Below, one piece after another: positions 7,709 through 16,996 of a DNA stretch of 64,000 nucleotides; within the stretch, counting starts at the first letter, position 1; every line of letters starts with the position of its first letter. The DNA lies in contig NC_015151.1 in NCBI RefSeq assembly GCF_000190315.1, positions 1,736,001-1,800,000 of the forward strand. The letters run 5' to 3'. The notes below the pieces were generated by a model. It did not search any database, had not been told where the DNA came from, and saw nothing but the letters and a program-made list of their open reading frames with translations. Source of the stretch: Vulcanisaeta moutnovskia 768-28. Lineage in GTDB: Archaea > Thermoproteota > Thermoprotei > Thermoproteales > Thermocladiaceae. The position numbers and the translations under genes were made by a program.

Positions 7709-8272
7709 ATGAGGGTATTCTTCGTTACAAGTAATAAGGCTAAGTTTCGTGAGGCATCCCTGGTACTTAAGGAATTCGGCATAGATCTCCTAATTGATAC
7801 CAATCATAGGAAGGTTGAAATTCAAAGTGATAATCTTGAAGATATCGTTAGCAATGCCCTAAAGGAAATATGCAATGGCAATACTGGTGACTATTTCGTA
7901 GTTGAGGATGACGGCCTTTTCATAAATAAACTGAATGGTTTCCCAGGACCGTACTCATCCTATGTCTACAAGACGATAGGGCTTACGGGGATCTTAAAAC
8001 TAATGAGTGGTGTTGATGATAGGACGGCATACTTCAAATCCGTGGTTGGTCTATGCGGCCCTAAGGCAATTATTAAGCTATTTACTGGTGTTGTGTATGG
8101 AAATATAGCTATGGAGCCCAGGGGCTCTGAGGGCTTTGGCTTTGACCCAATATTCATACCGAGTGATTATGACAAAACCTTCGCTGAGTTAGGTATTGAC
8201 ATTAAGAATAGGTTATCCCATAGAGCCAAGGCATTTAGGGCCTTAGGTGATTGGCTATTAAGTATTTTTTAG
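7709..8272 (+). CDS. rdgB: XTP/dITP diphosphatase (Ham1/RdgB family)
   Basis: The 187-residue enzyme hydrolyses non-canonical purine triphosphates such as dITP and XTP to monophosphates. Family marks are the N-terminal FFVTSNKAKFREA (SxNxxK), the VVEDDGLFINKLNGFPGPYSS segment and the C-terminal GFGFDPIFIP plus NRLSHRAKAFRAL. It is full length for archaeal Ham1. A TATA-like box at about 7668-7685 lies 26 bases before ATG 7709 (leaderless). Its last 15 bases overlap the convergent gene on the minus strand. Confidence 0.93.
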   Translation: MRVFFVTSNKAKFREASLVLKEFGIDLLIDTNHRKVEIQSDNLEDIVSNALKEICNGNTGDYFVVEDDGLFINKLNGFPGPYSSYVYKTIGLTGILKLMSGVDDRTAYFKSVVGLCGPKAIIKLFTGVVYGNIAMEPRGSEGFGFDPIFIPSDYDKTFAELGIDIKNRLSHRAKAFRALGDWLLSIF

Positions 8273-9016
8273 GTGGTTCATCACTATTATTAATACTGCT
8301 TCGTAAAGTAATGCGGCCGCTATTCCTATAAGGATAGCCATTAATAAGTAGCTACTACCTAATGTTTGACTATATCTGCATAGTAGTGATGTGATGGGTC
8401 TTGATGGTTGTATTATGTACATAAGTGGTATTGATCTACTGGGCGCAACAATGTAAATCGGTGTTAATGGGGATCCCGTGCTACACACTATATTACCTGT
8501 GTAAGCTGTCATATTTAATATGACTATTACAGAGCTTATGCTTGTGCCGTACACTACCACTGTATTTGTGCTACTGGTTGTCATTGGCGAAGACCCTGTG
8601 TATGATATTATCTCAATAAAATGATTTGCCTTTACAATAGTATTGCTATAATTAGTTGATGGATTACTTATTGTGATATTTGATGAACCACAAATTATTG
8701 AATTACGGTTCATTACAACTACGTTTATGTCATTAATTGGTATTAACTTATTCGTTAAGTTCATTGTTATTTCAAGGTTATAATTATTACTAAGTGTGGC
8801 ATCTATGATCACTGTGTTATTTTGTATTGTTGGTGTGATTGACGTGATAGACACGGTATATGGGTTCACCTTGCATTTTTCCAGGGCTTCTCTAATACCA
8901 TTATTTATTTGGCTTGTGACCACGCCGGCTTCTGCATGGGTTATTGTTATGTTCATCAAAAGAACTAGGGTCACTCCGAGCAGTAATACCATGGGCGATA
9001 GACTATGCTTATTCAT
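8258..9016 (-). CDS. predicted secreted or surface membrane protein, unknown
   Basis: About 252 residues: an N-terminal signal-like hydrophobic segment ending near THAEAG, a central region rich in Ser, Thr, Asn and Ile with many N-glycosylation sequons, and one C-terminal transmembrane helix (YLLMAILIGIAAALLYEAVLIIVM). This is the layout of a membrane-anchored extracellular domain. The start is ATG 9016, with a TATA-like stretch on the minus strand at 9040-9052. It converges with the ITPase gene. No family recognised. Confidence 0.65.
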   Translation of the reverse strand: MNKHSLSPMVLLLGVTLVLLMNITITHAEAGVVTSQINNGIREALEKCKVNPYTVSITSITPTIQNNTVIIDATLSNNYNLEITMNLTNKLIPINDINVVVMNRNSIICGSSNITISNPSTNYSNTIVKANHFIEIISYTGSSPMTTSSTNTVVVYGTSISSVIVILNMTAYTGNIVCSTGSPLTPIYIVAPSRSIPLMYIIQPSRPITSLLCRYSQTLGSSYLLMAILIGIAAALLYEAVLIIVMNHLKNT

Positions 9017-9057
9017 CACTTGAGGAAATAGATGTTGGGTTTTATTTTAGTTTTCCT

Positions 9058-9261
9058 TTAGGGGTCTTCGTAACTTTCCACGTCTATTATTGATGTAATT
9101 AGTCCCTCCTTCTTCATATTTAGTAATGTCCTTACTAGGTGCGTCCTAAGTATCTTTGCTCCACAATACGTGCAATACGGCTTTCCATTGATCAAAACAG
9201 TTACCTTAACCGAACCACATGCACTGCACTTAAGCATTGTTATTGATTGATAACCAATCAA
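9058..9261 (-). CDS. small zinc-ribbon protein
   Basis: The 67-residue frame contains CSACG then CTYCG, 17 residues apart, a typical four-cysteine zinc ribbon (residues about 12-35), followed by a basic helix. Its start is TTG 9261 or ATG 9237; an AT-rich box at about 9286-9300 on the minus strand fits either. Such small ribbons are often transcription- or translation-related, but nothing here shows which. It is divergent from the Lhr helicase. Confidence 0.6.
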   Translation of the reverse strand: MIGYQSITMLKCSACGSVKVTVLINGKPYCTYCGAKILRTHLVRTLLNMKKEGLITSIIDVESYEDP

Positions 9262-9411
9262 TATTAGGTTTACGCCACCGCAAAAAATAATATTTATGAA
9301 ATACTATGTACCCTTTATTTATAAGTTTCGTGGTTTTGACTTTCACTTTAACTGAAGCAAATGGTTTAAAATGGGTAGGGCCCATGGTGTTAATTGTATA
9401 GTGTTGGTACA

Positions 9412-12336
9412 ATGAATAGCCATAGTGCTGAAGTTTCTGTATCTGTCAAGGAGTTAGATGATGTTTATAAGTTACTTCATCCTATAATTCAATCGGCACT
9501 TGTTGAGAGGGGTTTCCTAAGGGCTACGGAGCCCCAGAAATCGGCTATTCCAAGGATACTTAATGGTCGTAATGTACTAATAATAGCACCAACAGGTAGT
9601 GGTAAGACGGAGGCCGCGGTACTGCCCGTACTCTCAATGTTTAGGTGGGGTATGGATAAGGGCGAATTTATTGATAAGGGTATATACATACTCTACGTTA
9701 CGCCACTTAGGGCGTTAAATAGGGACCTGCTTGATAGGCTTGTTTGGTGGGGTGAGAAAATCGGTGTTAAGGTTGGTGTTAGGCATGGGGATACTGATCA
9801 GAGTGATAGGGTTAAGCAAAGTAGGGATCCGCCGCAGATGCTCATAACAACTCCCGAAACACTCCAAGCAATTCTAGCTGGTAAGAGGTTGAGGGAGCAT
9901 TTAACAAAGCTTAAGTGGATAATAGTGGATGAAATTCATGAGTTTGCCGAGGATAAGAGAGGCACACAACTGGCCTTAACCCTTGAGAGGATTAAGTGGT
10001 TGATTGGTAGGAAGCCTCAGATAATTGGTTTGTCAGCAACAGTTGGCAGTCCTGAGGAGGTTGCAAAATTCCTCGTCGGTAATGACGATGAGTGTGACAT
10101 AGTACAGTCAAGTATTGTTAGGGAGATGCAGCTGGATGTGGTTCGTCCAGAAACTACGAGTGAGGATGAGGAGGTAGCTAAGAACGTTTATTTATACCCA
10201 GATGCAATCGCAAGACTTAGGCTCATTAGGGACTTAGTGAGTAAGAATGGCGCTACAATAGTTTTTGTGAATACACGATCAATGGCCGAGCTATTAATGT
10301 ATAGATTTGCCATGCTTGGTTATGATTCCGTAGGTATACACCATAGTTCCTTGTCTAAGGTTTCGAGAATAACCACGGAGAGGGCCTTTAAGGACGGTAA
10401 GTTGAAGGCCGTAATAGCCACGTCGAGTCTTGAGCTTGGTATTGATATTGGTCGTGTGGATTTCGTAATCCAATACTTATCGCCTCACCAAGTGGTTAGG
10501 CTTGTTCAGAGGATTGGTAGGAGCGGTCATAGGCTTGATAAGGTACCAAGGGGTGTTGTAATAACTGAGGATCTAAATGATACGCTTGAGGCTGTGGCAA
10601 TAATTAATAGGGCTAAGTCTGGGCTTCTTGAGGCTACGCAAATACCTGATAAGCCCTATGACGTGCTTGTTCATCAAATAGTTAGCCTATTAATGATTAA
10701 GAATAGGTGGCCCATTGATGAACTCTATGATTTAATAAGTAGGGCTTACCCATACAGGAAGTTATCAGTTGAGGAGCTTAAGGGTGTATTGAGGTTCATG
10801 AGTGAGGTCCTCAACCCAAGGCTTGCATACTTCATTGAGGATGAGGGAGTCGTACTTAAGCCAAGTGGTTTCAGGGCTAGGAGGGAAATGTATAGATATT
10901 TCTTTAGCCAAATGTCCATGATACCTGACGAGAAGCATTACCTGGTGATTAACCAAGCCAATGAGGAACCCATTGGAGTACTTGATGAGGCTTTTGTGGC
11001 TGAGTATGGGGAGCCCGGCGTAAAATTCGTGTTTAGAGGTGGTGTTTGGGTTTTGCAGAAAATTGTTGGTGAAACTATCTATGTAGCCCCTGCTAAGGAT
11101 ACTGTTGGTGCGATACCATCGTGGGTTGGTGAGGAGATTCCAGTACCCTTTGAGGTCGCGCAGGATGTTGGTAGTATTAAGGAGGAGATAAGTAATTACA
11201 TTACTAAGGTTGGTCCTGAAGCGACCAGTGAGGTCTTCGCAACGAAGCTAGGCATTTCTAGGGATACTATTAAGTATGTTATTGATAGGGTCATGGAGCA
11301 TCTTGAAAGTGGTGTTCCAATGCCATCGCATAGGCTCATTCTTCTTGAGCGTGTTGGTGATTTAATAATATTGTATACGCATGGTGGTACGTTAGTTAAC
11401 AGGACAATAGCCAGAATACTTGGTGAGGTACTTACTGAGAGACTTGGTTATCCAGTTGGTGTTCAGCAGGATGCCTATGCCGTTATCCTACAATTGCCAA
11501 GGCCTGGTATTGACACAACACTAATTGTACACACAATAATGGATATAGCTAACATGGATGATAAGGTTTTCATTGACTATGCAATGAGGGCGATAACAAG
11601 GACTGGTATTTTCAAGAGAAAGTTTGTTCATGTTGCCCGGAGATTCAATGTTATTAGGAAAGACAGGGAATTAAGTGACTTAGCGATAACGAACCTTGTA
11701 GAGCTTTATAGAGGGTCGCCGGTATTTACGGAAACCCTTAAGGAGGTATTAACGAGGGACTTCGACCTGGATAATACGTACTTATTCCTAAAGTCATTAG
11801 CTAATGGTGAGAGGAAGTTAATAACGATGGAAAGGAGTGAGTTTAGCCCAATGAGTAGGGAGATCGTGGATAAGATAAGCCATAGACTAGAGGTAATGGC
11901 GCCGGAAAGACTTGACAAGTTGGTTAGGGAGAGTGTTAAGGCTAGGCTACTAAATGAATCAATGACCTTAGTATGCCTTAACTGTGGTTGGGTTGGTTCA
12001 GCTAGGAACAAAGACCTGCCAGAAAAACCCAAGTGCCCCAGGTGTGGTTCGGAAAGACTTGGCGCGTTAAAGATTGATGAAGAGAAGATTAGGCAGATTG
12101 TGGAGAGGTGGAGAGAAGGTAGGGCTAAGTCTGATGACAATGAGTTAATTCAGTACATAGGTAAGACGGCAGAGCTAGTTAGTAAGCATGGTAAATTAGC
12201 AGTATTGGCATTGTCAAGTAGGGTTAGGATTGATGATATTGAGGAGTTCCTGCCAAAGATAAATGACGTTGATAAGTTGGTGCTCGTAATTCATGAGTTG
12301 GAAAAGAGAGAGTTAAGGAGGAGGTTCATGGAGTGA
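9412..12336 (+). CDS. lhr: Lhr-family DEAD/H-box helicase
   Basis: This large protein of about 975 residues is an ATP-dependent superfamily 2 helicase. Motif I (APTGSGKTEAA) is near residue 60, DEIH replaces DEAH, and GLSATVG is motif III. The second RecA domain has ATSSLELGIDIG and QRIGRSGHR. An Lhr-core winged-helix/beta region follows. The C-terminal region adds a zinc ribbon (CLNCGW ... CPRCGS). Lhr proteins act in DNA repair or RNA processing in archaea. A TATA-like box at 9364-9372 would put transcription start near 9394, so TTG 9394 is an alternative start six codons upstream of ATG 9412. Confidence 0.92.
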   Translation: MNSHSAEVSVSVKELDDVYKLLHPIIQSALVERGFLRATEPQKSAIPRILNGRNVLIIAPTGSGKTEAAVLPVLSMFRWGMDKGEFIDKGIYILYVTPLRALNRDLLDRLVWWGEKIGVKVGVRHGDTDQSDRVKQSRDPPQMLITTPETLQAILAGKRLREHLTKLKWIIVDEIHEFAEDKRGTQLALTLERIKWLIGRKPQIIGLSATVGSPEEVAKFLVGNDDECDIVQSSIVREMQLDVVRPETTSEDEEVAKNVYLYPDAIARLRLIRDLVSKNGATIVFVNTRSMAELLMYRFAMLGYDSVGIHHSSLSKVSRITTERAFKDGKLKAVIATSSLELGIDIGRVDFVIQYLSPHQVVRLVQRIGRSGHRLDKVPRGVVITEDLNDTLEAVAIINRAKSGLLEATQIPDKPYDVLVHQIVSLLMIKNRWPIDELYDLISRAYPYRKLSVEELKGVLRFMSEVLNPRLAYFIEDEGVVLKPSGFRARREMYRYFFSQMSMIPDEKHYLVINQANEEPIGVLDEAFVAEYGEPGVKFVFRGGVWVLQKIVGETIYVAPAKDTVGAIPSWVGEEIPVPFEVAQDVGSIKEEISNYITKVGPEATSEVFATKLGISRDTIKYVIDRVMEHLESGVPMPSHRLILLERVGDLIILYTHGGTLVNRTIARILGEVLTERLGYPVGVQQDAYAVILQLPRPGIDTTLIVHTIMDIANMDDKVFIDYAMRAITRTGIFKRKFVHVARRFNVIRKDRELSDLAITNLVELYRGSPVFTETLKEVLTRDFDLDNTYLFLKSLANGERKLITMERSEFSPMSREIVDKISHRLEVMAPERLDKLVRESVKARLLNESMTLVCLNCGWVGSARNKDLPEKPKCPRCGSERLGALKIDEEKIRQIVERWREGRAKSDDNELIQYIGKTAELVSKHGKLAVLALSSRVRIDDIEEFLPKINDVDKLVLVIHELEKRELRRRFME

Positions 12337-13512
12337 TGCGTCATAAACAGCCTTAATCAATGAAATCTCCATTTCATTAATGCTAGACCTCCTTAATTCC
12401 ACAAATCTTCTGTAAACCTCAATAACCTTATCAATCCTAAACCTCTCACAGTCATTATTTATGCACATATTAAATGGTGGTATATTATTCCGGACAAAAC
12501 CAACAACACTACTTCCCTGCCCAATGTACTTGCCGCTCATTATTGATGTATTAATCCCAACCTTAACCCAATCACCAATTATTGAGCCAAGCTTAATCAT
12601 GCCCGTATCAATACCCATATACCTAATATCACCAATAGTGTTTTTCAAATTAGACGTTACAGAACCAGCTCCGATATTCACCCACCTACTCACGTAAGAA
12701 TCACCTAAGTAACTAAAGTGTTCCTTAAGGCTGTTCACGTCCATTATTGAATTCTTAATCTCACCACCAACGGCATTATTCATGTATAGAACAGTGCCTT
12801 CCCTAATGTATGCATGGGGCAATACCCTAGAACCAGGTCCTAGTAATGAAGGACCCTTAACATAGGACAGGGGTTCTACTGTGGAGTTTATTGTTATTAC
12901 ATCACCAGCCCTTTCATCAATAATTGCATTACTTGAAATATCGGAATCCAGGTTCTTACTACCAAGCAACTTTATTAAATACTTGGAATTACTGCGGAGT
13001 AACTCCGTGTTCCACTTAATTACTGACCAAATACCATTATTCATTAGCAAATCACAATTATTAATTACGTCCCTATTCGTCTCATTACCTCTATCATTCA
13101 CGACATTAATTAATACCCTATCGTCACACCTAACCTCAGTCCCTGCACTAACATTTCTTAATATTTTATTTAATGTGTCTATTTGTGGAACTAATGATGT
13201 GTGAATTATGAGGGATGGGCCATTAATATCCTCAATACTATCTAAGTACCTTATTGAGTACTTCATGTTGAGCCTTGTCAGTAGTGACTCGGCAATTCCT
13301 CGCCAATACTTTGCTAAGTAATTGCGGGTTATTACGTAGATATTAGCATCATACCCTAGACTCATGAGCCACAGTACTATATGTTCATAGTAACGAAGAC
13401 CACCTATTACTATGTCACTAAGCGGTGTACTAATTGATATGGGATAATAATTCCTGTACCTGTCCTCAATGATTATGACATTATCAAATTGCACAATTAA
13501 TGCTATAGCCAT
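12313..13512 (-). CDS. GlmU-like protein: nucleotidyltransferase-like domain plus left-handed beta helix
   Basis: The 399-residue protein has two parts. The N-terminal part resembles the NTP_transf_4 group of putative sugar nucleotidyltransferases (RNYYPISISTPLSDIVIGGLRYYEH). The C-terminal part, from about residue 220, has hexapeptide-type turns (VKGPSLLGPGSRVLPHAYIREGTVLYMNNAVGGEI and later IGDWVKVGINTSIMSGKYIG) of a left-handed beta helix as in GlmU-type acetyltransferases. A role in sugar-nucleotide synthesis for glycosylation is inferred. The C-terminus overlaps the 3' end of lhr. It lies 5 bases after the CYTH gene, probably in one operon. Confidence 0.7.
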   Translation of the reverse strand: MAIALIVQFDNVIIIEDRYRNYYPISISTPLSDIVIGGLRYYEHIVLWLMSLGYDANIYVITRNYLAKYWRGIAESLLTRLNMKYSIRYLDSIEDINGPSLIIHTSLVPQIDTLNKILRNVSAGTEVRCDDRVLINVVNDRGNETNRDVINNCDLLMNNGIWSVIKWNTELLRSNSKYLIKLLGSKNLDSDISSNAIIDERAGDVITINSTVEPLSYVKGPSLLGPGSRVLPHAYIREGTVLYMNNAVGGEIKNSIMDVNSLKEHFSYLGDSYVSRWVNIGAGSVTSNLKNTIGDIRYMGIDTGMIKLGSIIGDWVKVGINTSIMSGKYIGQGSSVVGFVRNNIPPFNMCINNDCERFRIDKVIEVYRRFVELRRSSINEMEISLIKAVYDASLHEPPP

Positions 13513-13517
13513 GATTA

Positions 13518-14069
13518 TTAAGGTTTATTCATACTATTCTTCTCAAGTACTAATTCAAGGTACGTCTTTCTCTCAATCCAATCCCTCCTAAGTCCTAGCT
13601 TATCACCAAGCTGAAGAACTTCCTCCGTAGCCTTATTTATTAATTCCCTATCATTTACCATAGTCTCAACCTCAACGAAATTCCCCAAGCCCTCAACAAT
13701 GTCTATGTATATCGTAAAATTCTCATAATTATAAATATCCCTCCTCTTAATAACCCTAGCAACCTCCTTAAAATCAAGTCTCCTAAGGATTTCTAGAAGG
13801 CTTTCGAGGTCATTAACGGTTACGCTCAGCTCCTCACGTGTCTTCCCAATACCACCAATACGAGGCCCTTTATACGTTAGTACTACAGTACCATCACCAT
13901 AAATCCTAACCCTGAGCGCCTCATCGGTCTTCGCAAAATCCCTTATTGGACTATTGAAATAGATATCAGTTTCCTCAGTATGTTCGAGAAATTTAGCGTT
14001 TAATGCCTTCAATTTCTCCTTAATCACATCGTGACCCGGAACCCTATACTTGACCTCGACTTCAAACAC
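13518..14069 (-). CDS. CYTH-domain protein (class IV adenylate cyclase/thiamine triphosphatase-like)
   Basis: About 183 residues with the CYTH signature FEVEVKYRV (ExExK) at the very N-terminus, followed by the alternating basic and acidic strands RVRIYGDGTVVLTYKGPR, IKRRDIYNY and FVEVETMV, which line the triphosphate tunnel. Archaeal members bind triphosphates with metal; the true substrate is unknown. Start: GTG 14069 is placed by a TATA-like box (about 14093-14103, minus strand) and begins exactly at the domain. ATG 14087 would add six residues. It is divergent from the permease across a strong inverted repeat. Confidence 0.85.
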   Translation of the reverse strand: MFEVEVKYRVPGHDVIKEKLKALNAKFLEHTEETDIYFNSPIRDFAKTDEALRVRIYGDGTVVLTYKGPRIGGIGKTREELSVTVNDLESLLEILRRLDFKEVARVIKRRDIYNYENFTIYIDIVEGLGNFVEVETMVNDRELINKATEEVLQLGDKLGLRRDWIERKTYLELVLEKNSMNKP

Positions 14070-14114
14070 GGCATGTTTATAATACATACTATTTTTAAAG
14101 TATGCGTTAAATCT

Positions 14115-14140
14115 ATTGTTTAATAATTTGATTAAACAAT
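14115..14140. promoter_or_regulatory. 10-bp perfect inverted repeat, candidate operator
   Basis: ATTGTTTAAT (14115-14124) and ATTAAACAAT (14131-14140) are perfect inverted copies around a 6-base spacer. They lie between the divergent CYTH gene and APC permease, and about 20 bases upstream of the permease TATA box. The symmetry suits a dimeric winged-helix or Lrp-type regulator. Confidence 0.6.
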
Positions 14141-14161
14141 AAACGATAATAATGAACAGAG

Positions 14162-14172
14162 AATTTATAAAT
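14162..14172 (+). promoter_or_regulatory. TATA box of the APC permease
   Basis: AATTTATAAAT at 14162-14172 is about 26 bases before ATG 14193, so the message is predicted to be leaderless. Confidence 0.6.
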
Positions 14173-14192
14173 TATTTAAAATAACTATTATA

Positions 14193-15722
14193 ATGATGGA
14201 TAAGGAATACCAAGTCTTTGTTAGGGAATCCACGGGTTTAGTTAAGTCGGCTGGTTTTTGGGATGCCGTTTCAATAAATATTGCCAACATGTCAATTGGT
14301 GCTGCCTTGGCTACTGTTGGTTTTACTTTGGCTGCCCTACCAACTGTGGCGGGTGCGAACCTTGTTTATGCCTCATTAATAGCCGCATTATTCGCAATAC
14401 CCCAAGTCATCGTATACTCAACACTAATTAGGCACATACCAAGGGTTGGCGGGGACTACGTATGGCTAGGCAGAGCTCTAGGGTCAAAATTAGCATGGCT
14501 AACAAACGGTCTTATTTTTGGTTTTATAATAGAGAGCCTAACGTATTATGCACTAATAGCATTTGCAGCGGTTTTCCAAATAGAATCGGTATTACCAATA
14601 CTTGGTATTAATGTATCATTAACACCAATTCAAGAGGTCGGCATAGGCATAGTCTTCTTTGCGGTAATTGTGCTTACAAACATCCTAGGGACTAAGTATG
14701 GTATTAAGTTAATGACTATATTAACCTCAGTATCATTGCTCGGATTGCTAATCGCCATGGCGATACTCTTCATTATGCCCAAGGCCCAAGTTATTAATGC
14801 AGTATCCTCATTACTACCACCCGGTTATACATACCTGAGCGTGGCTCATGGTTATTCTGGTCCTTTCTTCTCCATGAATACAATACTAATGTTACTACCT
14901 TTCTTCGCAATATACGTCTACCCATGGTTAAATGCTGGGCCTGCAATAGCAACGGAAATAAAGGGTAAGAACGCACTTCACTGGAACGTGCCTATGGCAT
15001 TCCTATTCTCATTAGTATTCCTGACCCTCGGTTTTGAGGCAATGTATTATTCACTGGGCTTTAATTTCGTGACAGCCGCATTATCAAATCCAAACCTCAA
15101 CGGTATTATTAATTTCTGGACCGTGGCAATGGTTGCCTCACACAATGTGGCATTAAGTTGGTTCATAGGCATCGCATCTGTTGTTTGGTACTTGGCGGTT
15201 TTAGCTTATGGTGCTATTGTTGTTGTTAGGTATTGGTTTGCCCTTGCCTTTGATAGGGTTTGGCCAAGCCTCTTCGCCTACATAAGCCCAAGATTCGGAA
15301 CACCAATATACGCGCATACATTTGACTTGGTAATAACGGCAGCGTTAATAGCCGCAGCTGGTTTTATCTATAATACATTTACAGCATTGTACGGTGCTGT
15401 TGTTGAGGCAATAATATACTATATGGTCGTTGGCATCGCCGCTATCATAATAGCAACACTTAGATACTCATCATTCAATATGGGTAGTAGGTCCAGGGCA
15501 ATCTTAACAGTATTTGGTGTATTGATGGTGGGCGTAATGGCATACATAACATATGAATTCCTAGCCTATCCACAGATTTGGGGTGGTAATTGGCTGGCCT
15601 ACGGAGTAGAACTCGGCGCAGTAATACTAGGAATAATCGTGTATTTAGTATCACGTCATGTTAATCTTAGGAAATACGGCATTGACATATCTGTGGCATA
15701 TACTGAGATACCGCCAGAGTGA
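14193..15722 (+). CDS. APC-family amino acid permease
   Basis: This 509-residue polytopic protein has about twelve hydrophobic segments. The N-terminal stretch matches APC-superfamily transporters: a G-x-W-like VKSAGFWDAVSINIANMSIG substrate-binding helix, then IPRVGGDYVWLGRALG in the second helix. The substrate is likely an amino acid or amine taken up with H+ or Na+. It is transcribed alone, behind an inverted repeat at 14115-14140, so it is probably regulated. ATG 14193 is 26 bases from its TATA box; an ATG directly follows at 14196. Confidence 0.85.
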   Translation: MMDKEYQVFVRESTGLVKSAGFWDAVSINIANMSIGAALATVGFTLAALPTVAGANLVYASLIAALFAIPQVIVYSTLIRHIPRVGGDYVWLGRALGSKLAWLTNGLIFGFIIESLTYYALIAFAAVFQIESVLPILGINVSLTPIQEVGIGIVFFAVIVLTNILGTKYGIKLMTILTSVSLLGLLIAMAILFIMPKAQVINAVSSLLPPGYTYLSVAHGYSGPFFSMNTILMLLPFFAIYVYPWLNAGPAIATEIKGKNALHWNVPMAFLFSLVFLTLGFEAMYYSLGFNFVTAALSNPNLNGIINFWTVAMVASHNVALSWFIGIASVVWYLAVLAYGAIVVVRYWFALAFDRVWPSLFAYISPRFGTPIYAHTFDLVITAALIAAAGFIYNTFTALYGAVVEAIIYYMVVGIAAIIIATLRYSSFNMGSRSRAILTVFGVLMVGVMAYITYEFLAYPQIWGGNWLAYGVELGAVILGIIVYLVSRHVNLRKYGIDISVAYTEIPPE

Positions 15723-15773
15723 TTATAGTTTATTTAAAAATGAAAGTTATTATCAATTATCAGATAAAAAATA

Positions 15774-15785
15774 AAACTTTAATAC
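15774..15785 (+). promoter_or_regulatory. TATA-type promoter of the ABC transporter operon
   Basis: AAACTTTAATAC at 15774-15785 is about 28 bases before ATG 15808. Just upstream TTATC (15749-15753) and GATAA (15762-15766) form a short inverted repeat that could be an operator. Confidence 0.4.
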
Positions 15786-15807
15786 AGGCAAAAATCGATT
15801 CAGGTGT

Positions 15808-16983
15808 ATGGCGAGCACAACCGTTTGGTTAGTCGTTGGATTAATAGTGGGTCTTGTGGTTGGTATAGCGATTGGTTATGCAGTAATGCCGCCTAAGACA
15901 GTTACTGTTACTAAATACGTTAATGTAACCACCACAACTAATGTAACTACCCCCGTCACTACTACGACTACGGTATCAACGGCACCCTTTGCAGTTGGTG
16001 CTGCTGGTACACTAAAGTTTGCCTTTGGTGATATACTTAATGTTATGCAGAGCATGTATCCAAGCATAACGATAGCCCCTGCCATGTTTAAGGGCAGTGG
16101 TGAGGTTGCACATACTGAGGCAACTACTCAGCAATTCAGTGTTGTGGCTTCTGCGGATACTACGACAATACCTTCTGTACTATTCCCCAACTACACTAAT
16201 TATGAGATAGCCTTTGGAATAACACAAATGGTCATAATAGTTGACCTAAACACCACTGCTGGTCAGGAGGTTTATCAACTATGGCAACAGGCTCAGTCGT
16301 ATCCACCATTATCTGCACAGTATAACGAGACCTGGCAGAAAATATGGCAGATAATAGCCCTTAACTCAAGCACTGTAGTTGGTGTTTCAAACCCATTCAC
16401 GGATCCATCTGGTTACCAAGCACAGTGTGTCGTTAAGCTCGCAGGACTTGCTTTCTTTAATAATGCATCGTACCTCTACAACGCCATTTATGGAAACCCA
16501 AGTAAGTACATGATGAGGAATACAGAGATAGACCTACTAACACTAATGACCTCTGGGCAGGTGGACTTCATATTATCAGCCTACGAGAGCAATGCAATAC
16601 CACAAACGCAGACTTATCACAATACCGTATTCATAACATTACCGCCTTTCGTAAACCTCGGTAATCTAAGTTACGTCAATTATTACCACCAGGTTAGTGT
16701 TACCTGGACCGAGAATGGCGTCACAAAGACCTTTGCATGCAATCCAGTGGTTTACACAATAACAATACCATTCCAGGCACCAAATAAGCAGGCTGCTGAA
16801 TACTTCCTATTACTGCTCTATAGTCCAATTGGTCAGAAGATACTTGAGGAGAATGGTATTGTACCCATAATACCCGGTATTGTATATGGTAATTACAGCG
16901 CTGTGCCTAATGCAATTAAACCCTTTGTTGCGCCCCTAAGCCAGTACCCACAGTATGCATCCATATTCCCAAGCCAAGGCTAA
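15808..16983 (+). CDS. wtpA: tungstate/molybdate ABC transporter, substrate-binding protein
   Basis: The 391-residue extracytoplasmic binding protein has an N-terminal membrane anchor (residues about 5-27) and a Thr/Val-rich linker to about residue 60. The binding domain shows the WtpA/ModA pattern: AAGTLKFAF near the start, FKGSGEVAHTEATTQQFSVVASAD, a hinge segment GVSNPFTDPSGYQA and a C-terminal SPIGQKILEENGIVPI. The oxyanion assignment rests on this pattern and on the matching permease and ATPase downstream. WtpA-type proteins favour tungstate, which fits a hyperthermophile. Confidence 0.83.
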   Translation: MASTTVWLVVGLIVGLVVGIAIGYAVMPPKTVTVTKYVNVTTTTNVTTPVTTTTTVSTAPFAVGAAGTLKFAFGDILNVMQSMYPSITIAPAMFKGSGEVAHTEATTQQFSVVASADTTTIPSVLFPNYTNYEIAFGITQMVIIVDLNTTAGQEVYQLWQQAQSYPPLSAQYNETWQKIWQIIALNSSTVVGVSNPFTDPSGYQAQCVVKLAGLAFFNNASYLYNAIYGNPSKYMMRNTEIDLLTLMTSGQVDFILSAYESNAIPQTQTYHNTVFITLPPFVNLGNLSYVNYYHQVSVTWTENGVTKTFACNPVVYTITIPFQAPNKQAAEYFLLLLYSPIGQKILEENGIVPIIPGIVYGNYSAVPNAIKPFVAPLSQYPQYASIFPSQG

Positions 16984-16996
16984 GGGAATTAAAGGT

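Noticed and set aside
9230-9412. 60-codon minus-strand frame upstream of lhr
   Set aside because: It covers the divergent promoter region, overlaps the zinc-ribbon gene and has no recognisable pattern.
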